A DNA stretch of 64,000 bases from an uncultured Pseudoflavonifractor sp. (lineage in GTDB: Bacteria > Bacillota > Clostridia > Oscillospirales > Oscillospiraceae): the NCBI RefSeq assembly GCF_944387805.1, contig NZ_CALXGI010000012.1:1-64000 (forward strand), given 5' to 3'. Made by a program: the position numbers and the translations under genes. Positions within the stretch are counted from its first letter, which is position 1. Each line of letters opens with the position of its first letter. Positions 19,878 through 28,338 of this stretch are shown piece by piece. The notes under the pieces are model-generated. The model ran no database searches, was not told where the DNA came from, and saw nothing but the letters and a program-made list of their open reading frames with translations.

Positions 19878-20228
19878 TCACCTCTGGGATTTCCGAATTT
19901 CATGCCGCAGATAATCCAGCCGCTGGAGCTGATGCTCTTTAAAATGGATTTCATCCAGGGCGGCGCTGCGTTTTTCTTCCAACATGCGGAGCCGCTGCGC
20001 GCAGGAAGGCGCCCCCTCCTGCAGAAGCCGCATATAGACCTCCACCTCTTCTGTGGTGAATCCAATATCATGGAGGGTCATAATGGTGCTCAGCTGTTCC
20101 AGATCCGTGTCGTCGTACTGCCAAGCGCCCATTACCTTCTTGACTGCTCCGCACAGGCCCCAGCTCTCATATTCCCGCAGGATATGCATGGGGATCTGAT
20201 AGCGTTCGCTTGCCTCCTGTATGGTCAT
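19878..20228 (-). CDS. MerR-family transcriptional regulator
   Basis: A 116-residue regulator with an N-terminal MerR winged helix (MTIQEASERYQIPMHILREYESWGL, slightly divergent from the family's usual tyrosine turn), an LHDIGFTTEEVEVYMRLL wing region and a C-terminal dimerisation coiled coil. There is no metal-binding cysteine pattern beyond one Cys near residue 75. GGAGG sits 7 nt before ATG 20228. It is oriented toward the decarboxylase / aldo-keto reductase / cupin genes and is their most likely local regulator. Confidence 0.9.
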   Translation of the reverse strand: MTIQEASERYQIPMHILREYESWGLCGAVKKVMGAWQYDDTDLEQLSTIMTLHDIGFTTEEVEVYMRLLQEGAPSCAQRLRMLEEKRSAALDEIHFKEHQLQRLDYLRHEIRKSQR

Positions 20229-20244
20229 ATCGCAACCTCCGAAC

Positions 20245-20284
20245 TGAAAATAAAAATGCAGGTGTCCGCCCTTGGACACCCACA
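20245..20284 (-). terminator. hairpin after lysR: terminator or MerR-gene operator
   Basis: On the minus strand GGTGTCC-AAGGGC-GGACACC is followed by an interrupted T tract (TTTTTATTTT). It could end lysR transcription, but it also lies right after the -10 of a likely merR promoter. Confidence 0.5.
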
Positions 20285-20312
20285 TTTTAGAACAATTTCT
20301 CTATTATGTCTA
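20284..20312 (-). promoter_or_regulatory. possible promoter of merR
   Basis: Minus-strand TAGACA (20307-20312), 17 nt, TAAAAT (20284-20289). Confidence 0.5.
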
Positions 20313-20316
20313 ATGC

Positions 20317-21204
20317 TTATTTTGGATTATCAGAAATAGCTGAAAGGCATTCTTTTATGTGCTCCAGCAGCGCGGATACGGCGGGCGGAAAGGTCTCGGT
20401 TTTCTTCCAGGCCAGCACTGTACTGGACTCCAGGGGGGGAGACAGCGGCAGAAAGCGAAGCCCTTCATAGCTGCAGCGCAGCCGAATGGTGAGGAATGCC
20501 CCTACGCCCGCCCTGGACAGCAGGGCCATGTTGTACGGCAGGTTGCCGGTGGCGGCGACCCGGAGATCCTTGGCATAGGGGCCGAACCAACGCTCCAATT
20601 CCTTTTGAACTACGCCGCGCCTTGTATAGATGAGCGGCAGTTTTGAGAGATCCTGGGCAGTGACAGAGGGGTTCTGTGCCAACGGAGAATTTTCCTGCAC
20701 ATGGACGCCCCACTGTTCCTTCACCGGCAGACGAATCATATCGTACTTGCTGATATCCACAGGTTCCAGCAGCAGCCCCAGGTCCAGGGTGCCCCGCTCA
20801 AGTTGCTCCTTGATGTTGTCTGCGTTTCCGCTGTATATCTGATATGTTACCTGTGGATGGAGCTTCTGGAAGGAGGCCAAAAATTCAGCCAGAACATGCA
20901 TACCCTCCAAATCCCCGCTGCCGATGGAGATCTCCCCCCGCAGTTCCGGCTCTCTGCGGAATTCCTGAGCTGTTTTCTCCGCCAGGTCTATCAGCTCCTG
21001 GGCCCTGCGCCGCAGCAGCATTCCCTCATCGGTCAGCACAATATGGTACCGGCTGCGGTGAAAGAGCTTTACGCCCAGCTCTTCTTCCAGCTGCATCAGC
21101 TGACGCGAAAGGGTGGGCTGGGTCAGATGAAGCAGAGCCGCCGCTTTGGTGATGTTCTCCTCCCGCGCGACTGCGAGAAAATATTTCAAAACACGAAGCT
21201 CCAC
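20317..21204 (-). CDS. LysR-family transcriptional regulator
   Basis: A 295-residue LysR regulator. The N-terminal helix-turn-helix is canonical (MELRVLKYFLAVAREENITKAA, then LHLTQPTLSRQLMQLEEELG). The effector domain begins near residue 90 with RGEISIGSGDLEG, where LysR proteins usually have the first strand of their periplasmic-binding fold. It diverges from the flavodoxin gene at 21381, the classic arrangement in which LysR controls its divergent neighbour. Small-molecule ligand unknown. Confidence 0.94.
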   Translation of the reverse strand: MELRVLKYFLAVAREENITKAAALLHLTQPTLSRQLMQLEEELGVKLFHRSRYHIVLTDEGMLLRRRAQELIDLAEKTAQEFRREPELRGEISIGSGDLEGMHVLAEFLASFQKLHPQVTYQIYSGNADNIKEQLERGTLDLGLLLEPVDISKYDMIRLPVKEQWGVHVQENSPLAQNPSVTAQDLSKLPLIYTRRGVVQKELERWFGPYAKDLRVAATGNLPYNMALLSRAGVGAFLTIRLRCSYEGLRFLPLSPPLESSTVLAWKKTETFPPAVSALLEHIKECLSAISDNPK

Positions 21205-21298
21205 AGCCAGGCCTCCTTTTTCTCATCGTATCATATTTGTGGGCATCCGGCAAGTTAAAAATGCTTTTAGAGAATATTTGTAAATAGAGAATGAGTAT

Positions 21299-21327
21299 TT
21301 TACATTTTTGAAGAACGGATTTACAAT
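21299..21327 (+). promoter_or_regulatory. promoter of the flavodoxin gene
   Basis: TTTACA (21299-21304), 17 nt, TACAAT (21322-21327). An imperfect dyad TGTAAATA...TATTTTACA overlaps and precedes the -35, a plausible LysR binding region. Confidence 0.65.
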
Positions 21328-21380
21328 AGAACAAAAGAGGAAGCCAAAATATGCGGGTCCTATTGAAGGAGGTTATTTTC

Positions 21381-21857
21381 ATGAGCGCATTGGTTGCATA
21401 TTTCTCTGCAAGCGGCACCACCGCCAAGGCGGCAAAGACGCTGGAAAAGGCCGTGGGGGGAGATCTCTATGAGATCAAGCCCGCCGTACCCTATACCAGC
21501 GCTGATCTCAACTGGATGGATAAGCACTCCCGCAGCAGCGTGGAGATGAATGATAAGCATTCCCGCCCGGCGCTGGCGGATACAGCCGCTCCCATAGCTG
21601 GGCATGACGTTATTTTTTTGGGCTTCCCCATCTGGTGGTATATGGCCCCCACCATCATCAATACATTTCTGGAGAGCTATGACTTCACCGGAAAGACGAT
21701 CGTGCTCTTTGCAACCTCTGGCGGAAGCGGCCTGGGCAAGTCGGCCGCCGGCCTGAGAAGCAGCGCCCCCGGAGCCAAAATCCTGGATGGCCGTATGCTC
21801 AATGGCCGGCAGGATGAAGAGGCCCTGAAGGCATGGGTATCCAGTTTAAAGCTCTGA
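21381..21857 (+). CDS. flavodoxin
   Basis: A 158-residue flavodoxin-fold electron carrier. The FMN phosphate loop is AYFSASGTTAKAAK at the N terminus, and LGFPIWWYMAP and FATSGGSGLGKS provide the isoalloxazine-binding loops. It belongs to the longer Flavodoxin_4-like group that often accompanies LysR, aldo/keto reductase and carboxymuconolactone decarboxylase genes. The ATG at 21381 follows AAGGAGG by a good distance. It could supply electrons to the Fe-S aldo/keto reductase encoded nearby (inference from context). Confidence 0.93.
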   Translation: MSALVAYFSASGTTAKAAKTLEKAVGGDLYEIKPAVPYTSADLNWMDKHSRSSVEMNDKHSRPALADTAAPIAGHDVIFLGFPIWWYMAPTIINTFLESYDFTGKTIVLFATSGGSGLGKSAAGLRSSAPGAKILDGRMLNGRQDEEALKAWVSSLKL

Positions 21858-21995
21858 GGCGGCGGCTGTTAAATTCCTCTCCCTCTGGCGGAAGGTATGG
21901 CCAGAATATGTCCCGCAGCGGGAGAGCGCTATGCGTGGCCTGCGGGAGGCGGGAAGCAGAGCTGCGAGCGAGGAGCGCCCATGCGGCGCAAAACA

Positions 21996-22029
21996 AAACA
22001 GGCGGACGGTAGAAACCGTCCGCCTGTTT
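21996..22029. terminator. terminator between flavodoxin and the membrane protein gene
   Basis: AAACAGGCGGACGG-TAGAAA-CCGTCCGCCTGTTT; serves both convergent genes. Confidence 0.9.
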
Positions 22030-22081
22030 GTATATCTGCCGGCTGCAAGGATTCCTGTGAAAGCAAACCTCCAGACAGAGT

Positions 22082-24319
22082 TTATATGGCCGGGATAAAG
22101 GGATCGTCTGCGCTGCCTGAACCGGTGAGCGCTGTCCCGGCCGACAGGATCACCACCGGGCGCACGCCCCAGGTATCAGCGGCGTCCCTCATGTAGAAGT
22201 ACCCGTCGGCGCCCAGGATACGCACCATGGAGCCGTTGTTGAAATAGGGGGTATCCATCCAGCAGGGGGCGCCGGAGAGCAGCCCTGCCCGGGACAGAGA
22301 GGCCATCAGGCCGATGTCGGGCAGGCGGACAGTGTCGGTGCAGTCCATGGCCACCGCCTCCGCCATGCCCCGGTCGCTGTACGCTGGGACATGGAAGGCG
22401 AAGAAATCGTTGAAGCCGGAGTCGGCCAGCTCCCGGTCTGTGATGGACAGAAGCACCCGGTGACGGTCGGTCACCAGTATTTCCTGTTCCGACTGGTCAA
22501 AGGCGGCGGTGAGAAAGTCGCCGTTGAGCCAATCCCGCAGGTCGGACTCGCTCCACAGGTTGCTGCCGAAGTCCCCGTCCTGGTCAAAGGCCCGGTTGTC
22601 CACCGCTTCCACCGCCAGGAGCAGCCAGCTGCCGTCCTCCTGCTGCTCCGCCGCCTGCCACAGAAGGGGCTTCCCCTCCCAGGCGCCCAGCTGGATATAG
22701 GCCCCGGTCTCCAGGGCGGCGTGAGGAAGACGCGCCCGCATCAGAGCGGCTCCGGCAGGTACGGCCAGCAGCAGGCAGAGCACCACGGCGGTGCCGCCCG
22801 CCAGCACGACGGCGGGGCGGCGCACCCGCTCGGACAGGGACAGCCGGTATCCCAGCCAGACCAGCACCAGCAGGAGCAGCAGGTCGATGAACTGGGCGAA
22901 GGCGAACATGTGCTTGGCCAGGTCCCCCTCGCCGTTGGTGACTGTGGGCATCAGGAACTGATAGGCCATGGAGCCCAGTACGGTGAGCACCAGGAGGGCG
23001 GCGGAGAGCCTGTGGCGTCCTGTGCCCTTCCGGCCCGCCACGGCCTGCCACAGGGCCCAACAGCCGGCAGCCGTGATGAGGCCGGCGGCCAGCCAGGTGT
23101 TGATGGGCAGCTGGCTTCGCAGCCAGCTCCAGCCGCCAAAGCGGCCTGCAAAGGTGAGCCGGGGGTGGGCAGCATCCAGATTGGAGAGGTAGTAAGGCCG
23201 GATAAAGCCGGTGTGGGCCATGGCTACGTCCAGCTTTTCCAGGTAGTAGCCCGGGTGGGAGAGGTAGAAGAACAGCAGGTCAAACTTGGACACCTGGGAG
23301 AAGTCCTCTTTGAACTGTTCGCTCTCCCGGGCAGGAGCCACCCGGTCCATGTAGTAGTTGGAGTCGGCGTACTCCGCCATATACTCCGGCAGGCCAAGAG
23401 CGGAGAGATATTGCTGGGTCTGCTCCGGAGTGGTGTCCTTGAGAACGCCGTAGAACACGGCGTTGTAGTTGGTCTCGTAGTCCATCCAGCCGGGGAGGGA
23501 GAGGTACACCGCCCCCAGCACCGCCACGCAGGCCGCAGCGCCGCCGCACAGCCACTTCCGCCATTTCGGCTCCCCACGGAGGAAGAGAACCGTCCCCATG
23601 CCCAGGGCACACAGAGCGGCCACCGGCAGGTTGATGAATTTGCTCCAGCCGTACACCACGCAGGAGAGGAAGTACCAGCCAGCGTTCCAGCCCAGTCTGC
23701 CCCGGCCCGTCAGCAGCCGCAGGCCAAAGACCGCCATGGCCAGCAGGCCCAGCATCTGCACCGGCTCGCTGTACAGGGAGTTGAAGTAGGTGATATATCC
23801 CTCGTCGCACAGGACGAAGAGAAAGGCCAGCTTTACCAGCAGGTCGCACCACAGAACAGGGAGCCGGAAGGAGCGGAAGAGCAGAAGCAGCAGTCCGGCG
23901 TAACACAGCAGGTAGATGAGGCCCAGCACCTGGATATGATAGGTGTCCAGGCTCTGGCCGGTGAGCACGTTGAGGGCCAGATTACCCGCCAGGGAGGCCC
24001 GGACGAACACCAGATGGATGGACGGGTAGGCGGCGGTGTTGTCCAGACTGAAGAGGAGGTTCCACAGCTTCTCTCCGGCGGAATTGCCCTGAAAGACCAT
24101 GCGGAAGGTATCCTCATACACAAAGGAGCCGGTGCTCCCGGCATAGTCCAGGGAGTTGGTGCTCATGACCCGGCCGAAGTCCCCGTTGTTGGACAGTCCC
24201 GCCCCGCCGCCGGCAAAGAGAACCAGGGCCATGATGACCGCAGCCAGCGCGGCCAGCAGGAAGGGGCCGAACCGCTCATAGAATTGTGACGCCCGGAGGG
24301 AGAAAGGCTGTCTGTTCAT
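22082..24319 (-). CDS. polytopic membrane protein (GT-C-like) fused to a DUF6273 domain
   Basis: A 745-residue protein. After a basic N terminus come a first membrane helix and an extracellular-looking loop with GLSNNGDFGRVM, then about ten more hydrophobic segments up to residue ~530, including YSEPVQMLGLLAMAVFGL. This layout and the acidic first loop resemble GT-C glycosyltransferases and wzy-type polymer enzymes, which is an inference. The C-terminal ~200 residues are outside and match DUF6273 by eye: an SxLRxWLNxxF segment (SDLRDWLNGDFL), TDRHRVLLSI and a terminal GVRPVVILS. The gene follows threonine aldolase by 32 nt and may be cotranscribed. Confidence 0.75.
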   Translation of the reverse strand: MNRQPFSLRASQFYERFGPFLLAALAAVIMALVLFAGGGAGLSNNGDFGRVMSTNSLDYAGSTGSFVYEDTFRMVFQGNSAGEKLWNLLFSLDNTAAYPSIHLVFVRASLAGNLALNVLTGQSLDTYHIQVLGLIYLLCYAGLLLLLFRSFRLPVLWCDLLVKLAFLFVLCDEGYITYFNSLYSEPVQMLGLLAMAVFGLRLLTGRGRLGWNAGWYFLSCVVYGWSKFINLPVAALCALGMGTVLFLRGEPKWRKWLCGGAAACVAVLGAVYLSLPGWMDYETNYNAVFYGVLKDTTPEQTQQYLSALGLPEYMAEYADSNYYMDRVAPARESEQFKEDFSQVSKFDLLFFYLSHPGYYLEKLDVAMAHTGFIRPYYLSNLDAAHPRLTFAGRFGGWSWLRSQLPINTWLAAGLITAAGCWALWQAVAGRKGTGRHRLSAALLVLTVLGSMAYQFLMPTVTNGEGDLAKHMFAFAQFIDLLLLLVLVWLGYRLSLSERVRRPAVVLAGGTAVVLCLLLAVPAGAALMRARLPHAALETGAYIQLGAWEGKPLLWQAAEQQEDGSWLLLAVEAVDNRAFDQDGDFGSNLWSESDLRDWLNGDFLTAAFDQSEQEILVTDRHRVLLSITDRELADSGFNDFFAFHVPAYSDRGMAEAVAMDCTDTVRLPDIGLMASLSRAGLLSGAPCWMDTPYFNNGSMVRILGADGYFYMRDAADTWGVRPVVILSAGTALTGSGSADDPFIPAI

Positions 24320-24351
24320 AGGTCACCTCATTAAAGTTGGGGATGGTGGGC

Positions 24352-25380
24352 TTACAGGGCCGCCTTCAGGTCGGCCAGGAATCCCTCCACATCGGCGGCC
24401 TGGGTGGCAAAGGAGGTAACCAGCCGGATCACTGTGTGGTTCTCGTCCTGGCGGGTCCACACCTCGTAGGCGCACAGCTTGTCCAGCACGGGCAGCAGGC
24501 GGTCAGGCACCACGGGGAACACCATGTTGCTGGCCGAGCGGGACATCATGGACAGACCCATAGCCTCCAGGCCGGACTGGAGCGTCTGGGCCATGTCCAC
24601 CGCGTGGCGGGCAATGGTCCAGTAGAGCCCATCCTCCAGCAGAGTCTGGAACTGGAGGCCCAGCAGCCAGCCTTTGGCCAGCACGGCGCCCCGCTGCTTC
24701 TTGATGCGGAAGAAGCCCTCTTGGAGGGCAGGGTTGACGATGACCAAGGCTTCGCCCATCAGGGCGCCGTTTTTGGTGCCGCCAATGTAGAACGCGTCGG
24801 TGAGGCGGGCAAGGTCGGGGAGGGCCACGTCGCTCCCCGCCGCCCCGAAAGCGGCTCCCAGCCGGGCGCCGTCCAGAAAGAGAAGAAGATTGTTGGCCTT
24901 GCAGCAGGCGGAAAGGGCCTCCAGTTCGGACAGGGTGTACACCGCGCCATTCTCCGTGGCATCCGAGATATATACCAGCTTGGGCAGCACCACATGCTCA
25001 TTGCGGCCCTCTTCCACCAGGGGAAGGATGAGCTCAGGAGTCAGCTTTCCGTCGGGAGCGGCGTGGGCCAGGAGCAGCTTGTGACCGGTGGCCTCCACCG
25101 CGCCGCCCTCGTGGCCGTTGACATGGCCGGTGTGGGCGCAGATCGCGCCCTCCCAGGGGCGGAGAAAAGCGGCGATGGCGGTAAAGTTGGTCTGGGTGCC
25201 GCCGATAAGAAACTGAACATCCGCCCCGGGACAGCGGCACAGGTCACGGATAAGCTGGGCTGCCCGGGCACAGTATTGGTCGGCGCCGTAGCCGATGACG
25301 TGCTCCTCGTTGTGGGCGGCGATGGCGGCGAGGACGGCAGGATGAGCCGCCTCAGAGTAGTCGTTGCGGAAATTGTACAT
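24352..25380 (-). CDS. low-specificity threonine aldolase / beta-eliminating lyase family
   Basis: A 342-residue PLP enzyme of fold type I. It begins with FRNDYSEAAHPAVL, has the HEGGAVEATGHKLL region and LFLDGARLGAAF, and carries the Schiff-base lysine in YIGGTKNGALMGEA. The family cleaves L-threonine (and allo-threonine) to glycine and acetaldehyde. The start is taken as ATG 25380, 7 nt after GAGGTG; the ATG 6 nt upstream is too close. No metabolic neighbours support a particular pathway. Confidence 0.9.
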   Translation of the reverse strand: MYNFRNDYSEAAHPAVLAAIAAHNEEHVIGYGADQYCARAAQLIRDLCRCPGADVQFLIGGTQTNFTAIAAFLRPWEGAICAHTGHVNGHEGGAVEATGHKLLLAHAAPDGKLTPELILPLVEEGRNEHVVLPKLVYISDATENGAVYTLSELEALSACCKANNLLLFLDGARLGAAFGAAGSDVALPDLARLTDAFYIGGTKNGALMGEALVIVNPALQEGFFRIKKQRGAVLAKGWLLGLQFQTLLEDGLYWTIARHAVDMAQTLQSGLEAMGLSMMSRSASNMVFPVVPDRLLPVLDKLCAYEVWTRQDENHTVIRLVTSFATQAADVEGFLADLKAAL

Positions 25381-25399
25381 GTTCATTCACCTCACAGAT

Positions 25400-25445
25400 A
25401 AAAAGGCCGCAGGCCGCCCTGAAAGCTGGGGCAGGGCCTGCGGCC
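25400..25445 (-). terminator. terminator after glnS
   Basis: Minus-strand GGCCGCAGG...CCTGCGGCC stem, followed by TTTTTATC. Confidence 0.85.
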
Positions 25446-25453
25446 GCCGGGAG

Positions 25454-27136
25454 TTAGAATTTAAAGCTGTCCTTCAGACTCACAGACCGGTTGAACACCA
25501 GATGACCGGGGGCAGAGTCCTTGCTGTCCACGCAGAAATAGCCCTGGCGCAGGAACTGGAAGGAAGCGGGGGCGGCGGCACCGGCCAGGCTGGCCTCCAC
25601 CTTGGCGCCGGAGAGCACCTCCAGGGAGTTGGGGTTCAGGCAGTCCAGGAAGTTCTTGTCGCCGGCGTCGGGGTCAGCGTCAGAGAACAGGTTGTCGTAC
25701 AGACGGATTTCCGCGTCCACGGCGGTGGCGGCGTCCACCCAGTGGATGGTGGCGCCCTTCACTTTGCGGCCGTCGGCGGGGTCGCCGCCGCGGGAGTCAG
25801 GGTCGTACTCGCAGAGGACCTCCACCACATTGCCGTTCTCGTCCTTCACGCAGCCGGTGCACTTGATGAGGTAGGCGCCCTTCAGGCGGCACTCGGGGCC
25901 ATCAGGATAGAGACGCTTGTACTTGGGCACAGGGGTCTCCAGGAAGTCTTCAGCCTCGATATACAGGTGGCGGGAGAAGGACACCTCACGGGTGCCGTCC
26001 TCGGGACGGCTGGGGTTGTTCTCCACAGTGAAGGTCTCGCTCTGGCCCTCGGGGTAGTTGGTGACGGTGAGCTTGATGGGACGCAGCACCGCCATGCGGC
26101 GCAGGGCCACCTCGTTCAGGTCCTCCCGAAGGCAGTGCTCCAGGAAGGCGAACTCCACGGTGGAGGCCGCCTTGCTCACGCCGTTGCGCTCGGAGAAGTT
26201 GCGGATGGACCGGGGGGTGTAGCCCCGGCGGCGCAGGCCGCACAGAGTGGGCATACGGGGATCGTCCCAGCCGGAGACACGGCCCTCCTCCACCAGCTGG
26301 CGCAGCTTCCGCTTGCTCATGACGGTGTAGTTGATGCCCAGGCGGGCGAACTCGATCTGCCGGGGCTTGGCGGGCAGGTCGCAGTGTTCAATGACCCAGT
26401 CGTACAGGGGACGGTGGTCCTCAAACTCCAGGGAGCAGAGGGAGTGCGTAATGCCCTCCAGGGCGTCCTCGATGGGGTGGGCGAAGTCGTACATGGGGTA
26501 GATGCACCACTTGTCACCCTGGCGGTGGTGGCGCATATGGTTGATGCGGTAGATGACAGGGTCGCGCATGTTGAAGTTGCCGCTGCTGAGGTCGATTTTG
26601 GCCCGCAGGGTCATGCGTCCGTTCTCAAACTCGCCGGCCCGCATCCGGGCGAACAGATCCAGAGACTCCTCCACCGGGCGGTCCCGCCAGGGGGAGCGGG
26701 CGGGGGTGTTTACATCGCCCCGATACTCCTTGAACTGCTCGGGGGTCAGTTCGCAGACGTAGGCCAGGCCCTTCTTAATGAGTTCCACGGCGCAGTCGTA
26801 CATCTTCTCAAAGTAGTCGGAGGCATAGTAGAACCGGTCGCCCCAGTCGTAGCCCAGCCAGTGGATGTCCTCCTGGATAGCCTCGACATACTCCACGTCC
26901 TCCTTGGTGGGGTTGGTGTCGTCCATACGGAGGTTGCACAGGCCGCCGTACTTCTCGGCGGTGCCGAAGTCAATATAGATGGCCTTGGCATGGCCGATGT
27001 GGAGGTAGCCGTTGGGCTCGGGAGGAAAACGGGTATGGACGGTCATGCCTTGGAACTGACCACCCTGGGCGATGTCCTCGTCAATGAAATCATGGATGAA
27101 GTTTTGGGTCATGGTGGTGTTCAGCTCTTCGGTCAT
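25454..27136 (-). CDS. glnS: glutaminyl-tRNA synthetase
   Basis: GlnS charges tRNA-Gln directly. The 560-residue class I enzyme has RFPPEPNGYLHIGHAKA (HIGH motif), NLRMDDTNP, the GlnRS-specific CIYPMYDFAHPIEDALEG segment, and the VMSKRKL KMSKS-type loop, followed by the two beta-barrel anticodon domains. These signatures favour true GlnRS over GluRS. Many Firmicutes instead use the GatCAB amidation route, so possession of glnS is a lineage trait. AAGGAGTG precedes the ATG. The promoter is at 27201-27229. Confidence 0.96.
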   Translation of the reverse strand: MTEELNTTMTQNFIHDFIDEDIAQGGQFQGMTVHTRFPPEPNGYLHIGHAKAIYIDFGTAEKYGGLCNLRMDDTNPTKEDVEYVEAIQEDIHWLGYDWGDRFYYASDYFEKMYDCAVELIKKGLAYVCELTPEQFKEYRGDVNTPARSPWRDRPVEESLDLFARMRAGEFENGRMTLRAKIDLSSGNFNMRDPVIYRINHMRHHRQGDKWCIYPMYDFAHPIEDALEGITHSLCSLEFEDHRPLYDWVIEHCDLPAKPRQIEFARLGINYTVMSKRKLRQLVEEGRVSGWDDPRMPTLCGLRRRGYTPRSIRNFSERNGVSKAASTVEFAFLEHCLREDLNEVALRRMAVLRPIKLTVTNYPEGQSETFTVENNPSRPEDGTREVSFSRHLYIEAEDFLETPVPKYKRLYPDGPECRLKGAYLIKCTGCVKDENGNVVEVLCEYDPDSRGGDPADGRKVKGATIHWVDAATAVDAEIRLYDNLFSDADPDAGDKNFLDCLNPNSLEVLSGAKVEASLAGAAAPASFQFLRQGYFCVDSKDSAPGHLVFNRSVSLKDSFKF

Positions 27137-27200
27137 GTTGTTTCACTCCTTAAATGTTCCATTTCTGCTGTGCTGCCGGAAGGCAGCCAGCTAAATTCTT

Positions 27201-27229
27201 ATTTTACCCGTTGGCGGAGGAAATTGCAA
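27201..27229 (-). promoter_or_regulatory. promoter of glnS
   Basis: Minus-strand TTGCAA (27224-27229), 17 nt, TAAAAT (27201-27206). The short leader has one hairpin, GCTGCC-TTCC-GGCAGC (about 27172-27187), and no T-box. Confidence 0.7.
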
Positions 27230-27273
27230 TGGATTTCTGAGAACAGGACGGAAAAATCTGCCTCTGTCCGCCC

Positions 27274-28224
27274 TTAATCCACCACGTTGATGGGGCGGCC
27301 CTCCAGATAGGCGGCGATATTCCCCGCCAGCAGGGAGATGAGCCGCTGGCGGGTCTCCAGGCCCTTCCAGCCCATATGGGGAGTGAGGATGACGTTTTCC
27401 ATGGTATAGAGGGGGTTATCCGCCGCAGGAGGCTCGGTTTCCTGCACATCCAGACCCGCGCCTGCAATGCTTCCGGCCTTCAGAGCGCCGATGAGGGCGG
27501 CCTCGTCTACCAGAGCGCCCCGGGCGGTGTTGATGAGAAAGGCGGTGGGCTTCATGAGGGACAGAGTTTCCCGGTTGATGAGGTGCCGGGTGGCGTCGGT
27601 GAGGGGACAGTGGAGGGAGACATAGTCGCTCCGGCGGAGCAGTTCATCCAGGGGCACGCAGGTCACGCCGGGGCCATAGTCCCGGGGGGTGCGGCAGTAA
27701 ACCAGCACCTCCATTTCCAGGGCCAGGGCCACCTTCATCACCGCCCGGCCGATGTTGCCCGCGCCGATGAGGCCAAGGGTTTTGCCGTTGACCTCCACAT
27801 GGTCCAGACCCAGGCAGCGGGTGAAATTGCTCCGGTCGCCCCGCTCCAGCATTCGGATCTGGGCGCCCATGGAGGAGCTGAGACAGAGCAGGAGCATGAT
27901 GGCTGTGTGGGCCACCCGCTGGGAGCTGTACGCGGGGATGTTGCACACGGTGATTCCCCTGGCCCTGGCGGCGGCCAGGTCGATGTTGTTGTAGCCGGTG
28001 CCTGCCTCGCAGATGAGCTTCACCGAGTCGGGGAACCGGGCGATAAGCTCTGCGGGTACGGGCAGCTCCTTGGTCACGGCGATCTCGCAGCCATGAAGCC
28101 GCTGAGGAATCTGTTCCGGCGTGCTGTCGTCATAGATGGTTACGTGGGGAGCCAGGGAAGAGAGATCCAGTTTTCCGTCGTAATTCATTTTCGCGGCGTT
28201 GAGCACCACGGTGGTTCCGTTCAT
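27274..28224 (-). CDS. D-isomer-specific 2-hydroxyacid dehydrogenase
   Basis: A 316-residue NAD(P)-dependent dehydrogenase of the glycerate / hydroxypyruvate / D-lactate group. The substrate domain includes CEAGTGYNNIDLAAA. The Rossmann motif is GLIGAGNIGRAV, the catalytic arginine lies in LINTARGALVDE, the glutamate follows in LDVQETEP, and the histidine is in ILTPHMGW. The actual substrate cannot be read from the sequence. It is followed by glnS with its own promoter and preceded by a terminator for the fumarase gene. Confidence 0.9.
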   Translation of the reverse strand: MNGTTVVLNAAKMNYDGKLDLSSLAPHVTIYDDSTPEQIPQRLHGCEIAVTKELPVPAELIARFPDSVKLICEAGTGYNNIDLAAARARGITVCNIPAYSSQRVAHTAIMLLLCLSSSMGAQIRMLERGDRSNFTRCLGLDHVEVNGKTLGLIGAGNIGRAVMKVALALEMEVLVYCRTPRDYGPGVTCVPLDELLRRSDYVSLHCPLTDATRHLINRETLSLMKPTAFLINTARGALVDEAALIGALKAGSIAGAGLDVQETEPPAADNPLYTMENVILTPHMGWKGLETRQRLISLLAGNIAAYLEGRPINVVD

Positions 28225-28291
28225 TTCAATCCTTCCTCTCGAGACTGATTGAGCTTACTATACCAGCCCGGGGTGGCGTTGACAAGGGGAC

Positions 28292-28322
28292 AAAAAACGC
28301 GGCGCGGAAATTTCCGCGCCGC
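28292..28322 (-). terminator. terminator after the fumarase beta gene
   Basis: Minus-strand GCGGCGCGGAAA-TTTCCGCGCCGC followed by GTTTTTT; perfect self-complementary stem. Confidence 0.92.
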
Positions 28323-28338
28323 TGAGAGCTTTAAAGCA

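Noticed and set aside
20245..20312. Operator rather than terminator reading of the hairpin between lysR and merR
   Set aside because: Not fully rejected; the interrupted T tract fits a terminator better, so it is listed as such with moderate confidence.
25364..27277. 637-codon open frame antisense to glnS
   Set aside because: Shadow of a highly biased gene; low-complexity composition rich in Val, Gly and His.
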